The notes beneath the pieces were generated by a model, which searched no databases, had not been told where the DNA came from, and was given only the letters and a program-made list of their open reading frames with translations. Of a DNA stretch of 64,000 bases, positions 49,827 through 56,834 are shown piece after piece. A program made the position numbers and the translations under genes. The stretch covers positions 6,874,729 to 6,938,728 of the forward strand of contig NZ_LZNS01000001.1 in NCBI RefSeq assembly GCF_001984575.1, given 5' to 3'. How positions within the stretch are numbered: the stretch's first letter is position 1; every line of letters starts with the position of its first letter. The stretch is from Streptomyces sp. MP131-18. Lineage in GTDB: Bacteria > Actinomycetota > Actinomycetes > Streptomycetales > Streptomycetaceae.

Positions 49827-50477
49827 ATGCGCATCGTGATCGCCGAGGACTCCGCCATCCTGAGGGAGGGCCTCGTCCAACTCCTTGGCCTGCGGGGCAT
49901 CGAAGTCGCAGCCGCCGTCGGGGACGCGGAGGCGCTGCTCGCCGCCGTCGCGGAACACCGGCCGGATGCCGCCGTCGTCGACATCCGGCTGCCGCCCGGC
50001 CACTCGGACGAGGGACTGCGGGCGGCCGTCGCCATCCGCAGGGACCACCCGGGCACCGGGACGCTGATCTTCTCCCAGTACATCGAGACCAGGTACGCCG
50101 CCGAACTGATCGGCGACGGCGCGGCGGGGGTCGGCTACCTGCTGAAGGAGCGGGTGATGGACATCGCCGAGTTCACCGACTCCCTGCGCCGGGTGGCGGC
50201 AGGCGGCACCGCCCTCGACCCCGACGTCGTGGGCCGTCTCTTCGGCGCGGCCCGGGGGGCCAACGCGCTCGACGCGCTGACGCCACGCGAGCGCGAGGTG
50301 CTGGCGATGATGGCGGAGGGGAGGACGAACCAGTCCATTGCCGCGTCGTTCGTCGTCTCGGAACGCGCGGTCGAGAAGCACGTCGCCCACATCTTCCTCA
50401 AGCTGGGGCTGCCCCCCACCGAGCCGGGCCACCGTCGGGTCCTCGCGGTGCTGCGCTTTCTCGAACACACGTCGTGA
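49827..50477 (+). CDS. NarL/LuxR-type response regulator
   Basis: A 216-residue DNA-binding regulator. The receiver domain has IAEDSAILREGLVQLL (acidic pocket), phospho-acceptor Asp52 in AVVDIRLPP and the switch Lys in YLLKERV. The C-terminal LuxR HTH is LTPREREVLAMMAEGRTNQSIAASFVVSERAVEKHVAHIFLKLGL. It pairs with the upstream kinase, with 53 bases between. Targets are unknown; such systems often control their own operon or nearby transporter genes. Confidence 0.92.
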   Translation: MRIVIAEDSAILREGLVQLLGLRGIEVAAAVGDAEALLAAVAEHRPDAAVVDIRLPPGHSDEGLRAAVAIRRDHPGTGTLIFSQYIETRYAAELIGDGAAGVGYLLKERVMDIAEFTDSLRRVAAGGTALDPDVVGRLFGAARGANALDALTPREREVLAMMAEGRTNQSIAASFVVSERAVEKHVAHIFLKLGLPPTEPGHRRVLAVLRFLEHTS

Positions 50478-50542
50478 CACGACCCGTTACGACGTGAGCG
50501 GGTCCGTGGCCGTTCCCGGCCGGGGCCGCGCCGCCCGCGTCC

Positions 50543-51838
50543 TCAGCCCGCCAGCTCCCGCACCGCGCGGACCAGGCGGTGCACGTGCTCGGCCGGGGTG
50601 CCGGCGCCGAAGCTGGCCCGGATCGCCTGCACGGGCCCTTCGCAGTCGCCGTCCGTATCCGCCTCGCCCAGCAGCCGGCGCACCAGCGGCTGCGCGCAGA
50701 ACAGTCCCGAGCGCACCCCGATCCCGTAGCGCTCCGACAGCTCCCGCGCGAACTCCGCGCTGTCCCGGCCCGCCACCGTGAACGACACCACCGCGATCCG
50801 CGGCGCGTCCGGGCCGAACAGCGACAGCTCCCGGACCGCGGGCACCGCCGCGAGACCGTCCCGCAGCACCCCGAGCAGCCGCTCCTCGTGCTCGGTCAGC
50901 GCCCCGTACCCGGCCGCCGACAGTGCCCGGCACGCGGCGGCGATGGCGTAGGCCCCGATCACGTTCGGCGAGCCCGCCTCGTGCCTGGCCTCGCCCGCCG
51001 ACCACTCCGCCGCCAGCCGGCCGTCCGCGCCGCGCGTCACCACGCGCGTCGCGCCGCCGCCCGCCAGGTACGGCTCGGCCGTGTCCAGCCAGTCCGCGCG
51101 GCCGGCCAGCACGCCCGAGCCGAACGGGGCGTACAGCTTGTGGCCCGAGAACGCCACCCAGTCGACGTCCAGGTCCGACACGTCCACCGCCCGGTGCGGC
51201 ACCAGCTGCGCCGCGTCGAGCACGATGCGGGCGCCGTTCCGGTGCGCGGCCGCGGCCAGTTCGCGCACCGGCCACAGTTCACCGGTGACGTTGGAGGCCC
51301 CGGTGACGCACAGCAGCTTCGGCGCGCCCGCGGGCGCCTTCGCGAGGGCCGACTCCGCGGCGCGTACGGCCGCCGCGTGGGAACGGGGCGCGGGCAGGTG
51401 CGTGACGTGGTGGCGGCGCCACGGCAGCAGCGCCGCGTGGTGCTCGGTCTCGAAGACGAAGACGTGCGTGCCCGCGGGCAGCGCGGTGGCCAGCAGGTTC
51501 AGCGAGTCGGTGGTGGACCGGGTGAACACCACCCGGTCGTCCGGGCGGCAGCCGAGGAACGAGGCCACCGTCTCCCGGCTGCGTTCGAACAACTCCGTGG
51601 CGCGCTGCGAAAGGTACCCGGCGCCGCGGTGCACGCTGCCGTACAGCGGCGCGAACTCCGCGACGTCCGCCCACACCGAGCGCAGGGCGGGGGCGCTGGC
51701 CGCGTAGTCGAGGGCCGCGTACTCCACTTCGCCGCCGGCGGCGAGCGGCACGCGCACCCCGTCGCTCAGCACGGACAGCGCGGGGCCGGTGGGGGCGTGT
51801 GTGTTTCCGGGCAGCGTGCCGCAGGACAGAGTGGTCAT
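50543..51838 (-). CDS. Class V aminotransferase-fold PLP enzyme (cysteine desulfurase-like), SAM-riboswitch controlled
   Basis: A 431-residue PLP enzyme related to cysteine desulfurases and SelA/CsdB. It has LDYAASAPALRSVWADVAEF, DRVVFTRSTTDSLNLLATALP, TEHHAALLPW, TGASNVTGELWPV and the PLP lysine motif VDWVAFSGHKLYAPFGSGVL. The C-terminal region RYGIGVRSGLFCAQPLVRRLLG holds a Cys at the position of the desulfurase catalytic loop. No isc/suf partner is present. The 5' leader contains a SAM riboswitch, pointing to sulfur amino-acid metabolism. Start is the ATG at 51838, with GGAG about nine bases upstream. Confidence 0.85.
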   Translation of the reverse strand: MTTLSCGTLPGNTHAPTGPALSVLSDGVRVPLAAGGEVEYAALDYAASAPALRSVWADVAEFAPLYGSVHRGAGYLSQRATELFERSRETVASFLGCRPDDRVVFTRSTTDSLNLLATALPAGTHVFVFETEHHAALLPWRRHHVTHLPAPRSHAAAVRAAESALAKAPAGAPKLLCVTGASNVTGELWPVRELAAAAHRNGARIVLDAAQLVPHRAVDVSDLDVDWVAFSGHKLYAPFGSGVLAGRADWLDTAEPYLAGGGATRVVTRGADGRLAAEWSAGEARHEAGSPNVIGAYAIAAACRALSAAGYGALTEHEERLLGVLRDGLAAVPAVRELSLFGPDAPRIAVVSFTVAGRDSAEFARELSERYGIGVRSGLFCAQPLVRRLLGEADTDGDCEGPVQAIRASFGAGTPAEHVHRLVRAVRELAG

Positions 51839-51864
51839 GGCGAAAAACTCCAAGATCCGCGCTT

Positions 51865-51888
51865 GCCACGGACCTTGCTGTCCGCGGC
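51865..51888 (-). terminator. Hairpin between the SAM riboswitch and its gene
   Basis: In the minus-strand RNA, GCCGCGGAC pairs with GTCCGUGGC around a six-base loop, with one G-U pair that forms only in this direction. It lies three bases after the aptamer and 12 bases before the ribosome site, so it may be the expression platform (transcription or translation). No U-run follows. Confidence 0.5.
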
Positions 51889-51890
51889 CC

Positions 51891-51972
51891 GGTCATCACC
51901 CGGAGCACCCCACCACGGCAGGAGGGTTGCCGGACAGCGGACCGGGGTCCATCAGCGCTGTCACTCGTGACC
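51891..51972 (-). ncRNA. SAM riboswitch aptamer, actinobacterial (SAM-IV or S-box-like) type
   Basis: Read on the minus strand, the 82-base element begins GGTCACGAGTGACAGCG and ends GGTGATGACC, so the ends pair as the P1 stem (GGTCA/TGACC). In between are the diagnostic strings GTCCGGCAACCCTCC and GTGGTGGGGTGCTCCGGGTG, which match the conserved core of the SAM-binding leaders found upstream of sulfur genes in Streptomyces and Mycobacterium. It precedes the class V aminotransferase gene by about 50 bases. Assignment between SAM-IV and SAM-I needs a covariance-model search. Confidence 0.85.
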
Positions 51973-52164
51973 TTGTGGGTGATTCTGCCACACACCGCCG
52001 CCTCGTCGGCCACTCGCCCGTGGGATGAGGATCACACGAAGGAAGTACGCAGTGCATGCGGGCGATTGCACCGGGTAGCACGGGCGGTGTTCATTGGCCC
52101 CGATCACGGCGCTGCCCCGCAGCGGCGCCGCCACGCAGGGCCATTGCCAAGCCGAGAGGACATC
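51973..52164. promoter_or_regulatory. Divergent promoter region of riboswitch and small secreted-protein gene
   Basis: About 190 bases with no gene. They must hold the promoter for the minus-strand riboswitch transcript and that of the plus-strand secreted protein. No clear palindrome was seen. Confidence 0.4.
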
Positions 52165-52500
52165 ATGCGCATTCGACACGCCGCGGGCACCCTGGCCGCC
52201 GCCGCCCTCATCGCCGTCACCGGACCGGCCGTCACCGCCCAGGCACAGACCGGGGAGTTCAGGTACCACACCCTCGGCGGCAACGAGAACGTCGTCGACC
52301 TCCCCGAGCCGTACCTGTGCTACCCGCTGGCCGACCCGGAGGAGCCCGCCGTGGGCGGCTTCAACGCGACGGTGTTCACCGCCCGCCTGTACGCGGACGG
52401 CGCCTGCACCTACGAGTTGCCGCGGGACATCCAGTCCGGCGCCGGATTCGAGAGCGAGGGGGCAGGCAGCGTGAAGTTCTTCCCGACGAGGAACGCCTGA
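52165..52500 (+). CDS. Small secreted protein of unknown function
   Basis: A 111-residue exported protein. The signal peptide is MRIRHAAGTLAAAALIAVTG with a likely cut after TAQAQ. The mature part of about 83 residues has two Cys (LCYPLAD and GACTYEL), probably disulfide-bonded, and acidic, beta-like segments (GGFNATVFTARLYADG). No family is recognised. GAGAGGA precedes the ATG at 52165. It ends four bases before the convergent alcohol dehydrogenase gene. Confidence 0.72.
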   Translation: MRIRHAAGTLAAAALIAVTGPAVTAQAQTGEFRYHTLGGNENVVDLPEPYLCYPLADPEEPAVGGFNATVFTARLYADGACTYELPRDIQSGAGFESEGAGSVKFFPTRNA

Positions 52501-52504
52501 CCGT

Positions 52505-53551
52505 TCACGGCACGAGCACCAGGCGTACCGGCCGGTCCGCGCCGCTCGTCAGCCGTTCCACCGCATGTGGCGCCTCGGTCAGCGGCACCAGGCCGCTGAC
52601 CGAGGGCCCCAGGTCCAGGCGGCCCGTCGTGGCCAGCCGGATCAGCTCCTCGATGTGCCCTGGTCCTGAACCGTAGTGGCCGCGCACCTGGTTGCCCAGG
52701 TAGCTGAACCGCGTGCCCTGCGTGATCGTCAACGGTTCGTGTGTCAGCCCCACCAGCACCAGCACACCGGCCGCGCCGAGCACCGCCGCGGCCTGCTCGC
52801 GCACCGCGGGCACGCCCGCGAAGTCGAGCGCGACGTCGAGGCCCGCGCCGCCCGTCGCGCGCAGCACCGCCGCGGTGAGATCGGGCGCCGCCGGGTCGAG
52901 GGCGGCGTCCGCGCCGAAGGCCAGCGCCCGTTCCCTGGCCACGGGCAGCGGGTCCACGGCGATGACCGGCACCGCGCCCGCCAGCCGCGCCAGGCGCACG
53001 GCGTGCGCCCCCAGGCCGCCCGCGCCCCAGATCCCCACCGACTGTGCCGGCCGCACCCCCGCCGTTCCCACGACGGCCGCATAGGGCGTGGAGACCGCGT
53101 CGGGGATGATCGCCGCCTGCTCGAACGGCAGCCCGTCCGGAATCGGCACCAGCGTGTCCTCGCGGGCCAGCGCGTACCGCGCCCACCCGCCGTCGTAGTC
53201 CACGCCGCGGGTCAGCACCCGCGGGCACGGCCTGCGGCGCACGCACGAGGGGCACACCCCGCAGCTCTGCCCGGCCGCCAGCAGGACCCGCCGCCCGGGC
53301 GCCCAGTCGCCCACGAGCCGCGGGCCGGCCGCGTGCACCACGCCCGCCACCTCGTGCCCGAGCGTCACCTTCTCGCCCGCCAGGTACAGCGGCCGCAGCG
53401 AGCCGTCGATCAGGTGCGCGTCCGAGAGGCACACCCCCGCCGCCCGCACCTCGATCAGCACCTCGCCCGGTCCCGGCTCCGGCACCGGAACCTCCTCGAC
53501 GGTGAACCGTCCCGCCGCCACGTCAAGCCGTCCCGCAGGCATCGTCTCCAC
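52505..53551 (-). CDS. Zinc-dependent alcohol dehydrogenase (MDR superfamily)
   Basis: A 348-residue medium-chain dehydrogenase. The catalytic zinc site is seen in RAAGVCLSDAHL and TLGHEVAG, and the structural-zinc lobe in QSCGVCPSCVRRRPC. The NAD(P)-binding motif is VGIWGAGGLGAHAVRLARL. It oxidises an alcohol or reduces an aldehyde of unknown identity. In-frame ATGs at 53551 and 53542 are both possible starts. It is divergent from the acyl-CoA dehydrogenase gene, which may hint at a shared hydroxy-acid pathway, but there is no direct evidence. Confidence 0.9.
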   Translation of the reverse strand: METMPAGRLDVAAGRFTVEEVPVPEPGPGEVLIEVRAAGVCLSDAHLIDGSLRPLYLAGEKVTLGHEVAGVVHAAGPRLVGDWAPGRRVLLAAGQSCGVCPSCVRRRPCPRVLTRGVDYDGGWARYALAREDTLVPIPDGLPFEQAAIIPDAVSTPYAAVVGTAGVRPAQSVGIWGAGGLGAHAVRLARLAGAVPVIAVDPLPVARERALAFGADAALDPAAPDLTAAVLRATGGAGLDVALDFAGVPAVREQAAAVLGAAGVLVLVGLTHEPLTITQGTRFSYLGNQVRGHYGSGPGHIEELIRLATTGRLDLGPSVSGLVPLTEAPHAVERLTSGADRPVRLVLVP

Positions 53552-53687
53552 CGGCCGAACCGTAGCCCCGCCTCGCCGCGCGCGCCAGAGCGCGCCAGGC
53601 CGCGCGAGGGCACGCCCTGTTGAGCCGCGCCCCGCCCGCCGCTAACCTCCCCGGGCACGCACCCCACCACCGCACGAGGAGGCCGAT

Positions 53688-54911
53688 GTGGACTTCGCGC
53701 ACACTCCCCGGGCGCGCGGCTACCTCGAATCCGTGCGCCACTTCCTCGAATCGGAGATCCTGCCCGCCGAGGCCGCACACCGGGCGCATCTGAGCGCCGC
53801 GCGCGAACGGCCAGGACCGTGGACCGTTCCGCCCGTGACCGCCGAGCTGAAGGCCGGCGCCCGCGCCGCCGGACTGTGGAACCTCTACCTCTCCGACCCG
53901 GCGCACGGGCCCGGCCTCACCACTGCCGAATACGCCCCGCTCGCCGAGCAGATGGGCCACTCGCCGCTCGCGCCCGAGGTCTTCAACTGCAACGCCCCCG
54001 ACACCGGCAACGCCGAGGTCCTGCTGCACCACGGCTCCCGCGAGCAGCGCGACCGGTGGCTCGCGCCGCTGCTCGCCGGTGAGATCCGTTCCGCGTTCTG
54101 CATGACCGAGCCCGGTGTCGCCTCATCCGACGCCACCACCATGGCCGCCACCGCCGTCGTCCAGGGCGACGAGGTCGTCCTCAACGGCCGCAAGTGGTGG
54201 AGCACCGGCCTCGGCCACCCCGACTGCCGGTTCCTCGTCTTCATGGGCCTCACCGACCCCGCCGCCGAGCGCCACCGGCGGCACTCCATGGTGCTCGTCC
54301 CCACCGGCACCCCGGGCGTCCGCATCGAACGGATGCTGCCCGTGCTCGGCCACTATGACGAGCCCTACGGCCACGGCGAGGTCACCTTCACCGATGTGCG
54401 CCTGCCCAGCGACGCGGTCATCGGCGGCCCGGGTCACGGCTTCGCCATCGCCCAGTCCCGGCTCGGCCCCGGCCGCATCCACCACTGCATGCGCCTGATC
54501 GGCCTCGCGGAGCGCGCCCTCCACCTCGCCTGCCGCCGCGCCACGGCCCGCACCGCCTTCGGCCGGCCGCTGGCCGACCTCGGCGGCAACCGCGAACGCA
54601 TCGCCCGCGCCCGCATCGCCATCGACCAGGCGCGGCTGCACGTGCTGCACGCCGCCTGGCTGCTCGACACCCGGGGGCCCGCAGCGGCCCGCGGTCCGCT
54701 GTCCCAGGTCAAGGCGGCCGTGCCCGCCATGGCCTGCGACGTCGTCGACATGGCCGTCCAACTGCACGGCGCCGTCGGCCTCTCCGACGACACCCCGCTC
54801 GCCGCCGCCTACGCCACCGCCCGCGCGCTGCGCCTGGCCGACGGACCCGACGAAGTGCACCTCGCCCTCGTCGCCCGCCTCGAACTCGCCGCGCAGCAGG
54901 AGCAGTCGTGA
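53688..54911 (+). CDS. Acyl-CoA dehydrogenase (LvaC/ACAD11-like candidate)
   Basis: A 407-residue FAD acyl-CoA dehydrogenase. The N-terminal helical domain runs to about residue 130. The middle domain has FCMTEPGVASSDATTM and LNGRKWWSTGLGHPDCRFLVFMG, the FAD/substrate motifs seen in ACAD10/11-type enzymes. The C-terminal domain has RTAFGRPLADLGGNRERIAR and QLHGAVGLSDDTPLA. The GTG at 53688 follows AGGAGG. The stop overlaps the start of an APH-type kinase gene. In Pseudomonas lva and mammalian ACAD10/11, such a pair phosphorylates 4-hydroxyacyl-CoA and then removes the phosphate. Confidence 0.9.
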   Translation: MDFAHTPRARGYLESVRHFLESEILPAEAAHRAHLSAARERPGPWTVPPVTAELKAGARAAGLWNLYLSDPAHGPGLTTAEYAPLAEQMGHSPLAPEVFNCNAPDTGNAEVLLHHGSREQRDRWLAPLLAGEIRSAFCMTEPGVASSDATTMAATAVVQGDEVVLNGRKWWSTGLGHPDCRFLVFMGLTDPAAERHRRHSMVLVPTGTPGVRIERMLPVLGHYDEPYGHGEVTFTDVRLPSDAVIGGPGHGFAIAQSRLGPGRIHHCMRLIGLAERALHLACRRATARTAFGRPLADLGGNRERIARARIAIDQARLHVLHAAWLLDTRGPAAARGPLSQVKAAVPAMACDVVDMAVQLHGAVGLSDDTPLAAAYATARALRLADGPDEVHLALVARLELAAQQEQS

Positions 54912-55945
54912 ACGCCGTCCGCGCCGAGGACGCCTTCGACGTCGCCCGCGTCGACACCTGGCTCAAACGGCAGCTCCCGCACCTGACCGGCACCCCCGAG
55001 GTCTCCCAGTTCACCGGCGGCGCCTCCAACCTCACCTACCTGCTGCGCTACCCCGGCGCCGAACTCGTCCTGCGCCGCCCGCCCGCCGGGCACAAGGCCG
55101 CGTCCGCCCACGACATGGCCCGCGAACACCACGTGCTCCAGGCGCTCGCGCCCGCGTTCCCCCTGGTGCCCGCCGTCCGCGCGCTGTGCCGGGACCCCGC
55201 CGTCATCGGCTGCGACTTCCTGGTGATGGACCGCGTGCCCGGCGTCGTCCTGCGCCGCGACCCGCCGCCTGGACTCGCCCTGGACACCGCCCGCGCCAGG
55301 GCCCTCTCGGAAACCTACGTCGACACCCTCGTCGAGCTGCACCGCGTCGAGCCCACGGCCCCCGGCCTGGCGGAACTCGGCCGTGGCGAAGGCTACGTGC
55401 GGCGCCAGGTCGAGGGCTGGACCCGCCGCTACGAACGGGCCCGCACCCCCGGCTCGCCCGACTTCGCCGCCGTCACCTCCTGGCTCGCCGCCCACCGGCC
55501 GGCCGACACCGGGGCCCGCGTCATCCACAACGACTGGCGGCTGGACAACCTCGTCCTGGACGCCGACGACCTGCGCGTGCGCGGTGTCCTCGACTGGGAG
55601 ATGGCCACCATCGGCGACCCCCTGATGGACCTCGGCGGCGCCCTCGCCTACTGGACCGAGGCCGGGGACGGCCCCGCCGCCCTCGCCGCCCGCCGCCAGC
55701 CGAGCCACCTGCCCGGGATGTACACCCGCGCCCAGATCGTGGCCCGCTACTGCGCACGCACCGGCCTGCGCGCGGACCACTGGCCGTTCTACGAGACCTT
55801 CGGCCGGTTCCGGCTCGCGGCCATCGCCCAGCAGATCACCTACCGTTACCACCACGGCCAGACCCACAACCCGGCGTTCCGCGACCTGCCCGCCGTCGTG
55901 GCGGACCTGCACCGCCGCTGCACGGCCGCCGTCCGCGCCGCCTGA
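54908..55945 (+). CDS. APH-like phosphotransferase (LvaA/ACAD11 kinase-domain-like)
   Basis: A 345-residue small-molecule kinase of the aminoglycoside-phosphotransferase fold. It has FTGGASNLTYLLRYPGAELVLRRPP (ATP-binding loop and Lys/Arg strand), the catalytic loop VIHNDWRLDNLVLD and the metal site VLDWEMATIGDP. The GASNLTY and RRPPAGHK strings are typical of the ACAD10/11 kinase domain and of LvaA, not of antibiotic kinases. The GTG overlaps the acyl-CoA dehydrogenase stop (GTGA), so the two are made together. The TGA stop forms part of a terminator stem. Confidence 0.88.
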   Translation: MNAVRAEDAFDVARVDTWLKRQLPHLTGTPEVSQFTGGASNLTYLLRYPGAELVLRRPPAGHKAASAHDMAREHHVLQALAPAFPLVPAVRALCRDPAVIGCDFLVMDRVPGVVLRRDPPPGLALDTARARALSETYVDTLVELHRVEPTAPGLAELGRGEGYVRRQVEGWTRRYERARTPGSPDFAAVTSWLAAHRPADTGARVIHNDWRLDNLVLDADDLRVRGVLDWEMATIGDPLMDLGGALAYWTEAGDGPAALAARRQPSHLPGMYTRAQIVARYCARTGLRADHWPFYETFGRFRLAAIAQQITYRYHHGQTHNPAFRDLPAVVADLHRRCTAAVRAA

Positions 55946-55967
55946 CCCGGCCTCCGGCGCCGGGTCA
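55943..55967. terminator. Bidirectional terminator that includes both stop codons
   Basis: TGACCCGGC (55943-55951) pairs perfectly with GCCGGGTCA (55959-55967) across seven bases. Its left end is the TGA of the kinase gene and its right end is the reverse complement of the TGA of the hydrolase gene, so one hairpin serves both convergent genes. Confidence 0.8.
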
Positions 55968-56834
55968 CCGTGCGCCGCAGGCCAGTTCGCCCACGGACCG
56001 GCCCGAGAAGAAGTCGTCGAGCAGCCCGACGAACTGCCTGGGCCGCTCAAGCCACATCAGGTGGCCCGCGTCCGGCACCGTCACGAAGGCCGCCCCGGGG
56101 ATCATCGCCGCCACCCGCCGGCCCGTCTCCGGCGGCGTGCACAGGTCCAGCTCACCGGCGAGCACCAGCGTCGGCACCTCGTGCCCCCCGGACCGCAGCC
56201 GCGGATGGGCGAGGACCCGCGCCGAGTTCTCCGCGTACCGGACGGCCGCCTCCGGCGTCATCCCGGCGAACTGGGCGCGCAACAGCTGCGTCAGCGCCTC
56301 GTTCCGCCCGTCCGCGGCTCCGGCCCGCGTCCGCGGCGCCAGCAGCGACAGCATCACCTCCGTGAACTCCACGGTCCGGCCGGCCGCGAGCAGCTCCACC
56401 GTCCGCTCGTGCGTGGCCTTGGTGTGCGCCGGAACGCCGTCGAACGCGCCGCTGAGCACCATGCGCGCGATCCGGTCGGGACAGCGCTGCGCCAGGCAGT
56501 AGGCCACCAGCGATCCGTAGGACGCCCCCACCAGGTTGACCCGCGGCCGGCCGAGCCCGGTGAGCAGGTGCTCAAGCGCGGCGGCCAGGAAGTCGTAACC
56601 GTACCGGGCCGGCAGGTCGTCCGCGTCGCCCCAGCCCGGCAGGTCGACGGTGACCAGGTCGGCCATCGCGCCGAAGTACGGCTGGTGCTGCCGCCAGGAG
56701 TCCTTGTCCTGGAACGCCCCGCCCAGGATCAGCACCGGGTCGAGGCGCGGGCGGTGCGCTGCGACCACCCGGCAGCTGTATCGGAACCCCTCGTAAGCGA
56801 ACTCCCGCACCTCGCCGGTGTCATGCCCGGACAC
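55965..56834 (-). CDS. Alpha/beta hydrolase overlapping the PKS gene, possible product-releasing enzyme
   Basis: A 289-residue alpha/beta hydrolase. The nucleophile elbow is LVGASYGSLVA with Ser105. The acid lies in VLAGELDLCTPP and the base His in VPDAGHLMWLERP. The oxyanion region is LILGGAFQDKDSW. It is cytoplasmic. Its ATG (56834) lies 14 bases inside the end of the PKS gene, so it is translated together with it. The PKS has no terminal thioesterase, and this enzyme may release the chain, as LovG does for fungal LovB. That role is inferred from position and class. Confidence 0.82.
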   Translation of the reverse strand: MSGHDTGEVREFAYEGFRYSCRVVAAHRPRLDPVLILGGAFQDKDSWRQHQPYFGAMADLVTVDLPGWGDADDLPARYGYDFLAAALEHLLTGLGRPRVNLVGASYGSLVAYCLAQRCPDRIARMVLSGAFDGVPAHTKATHERTVELLAAGRTVEFTEVMLSLLAPRTRAGAADGRNEALTQLLRAQFAGMTPEAAVRYAENSARVLAHPRLRSGGHEVPTLVLAGELDLCTPPETGRRVAAMIPGAAFVTVPDAGHLMWLERPRQFVGLLDDFFSGRSVGELACGAR

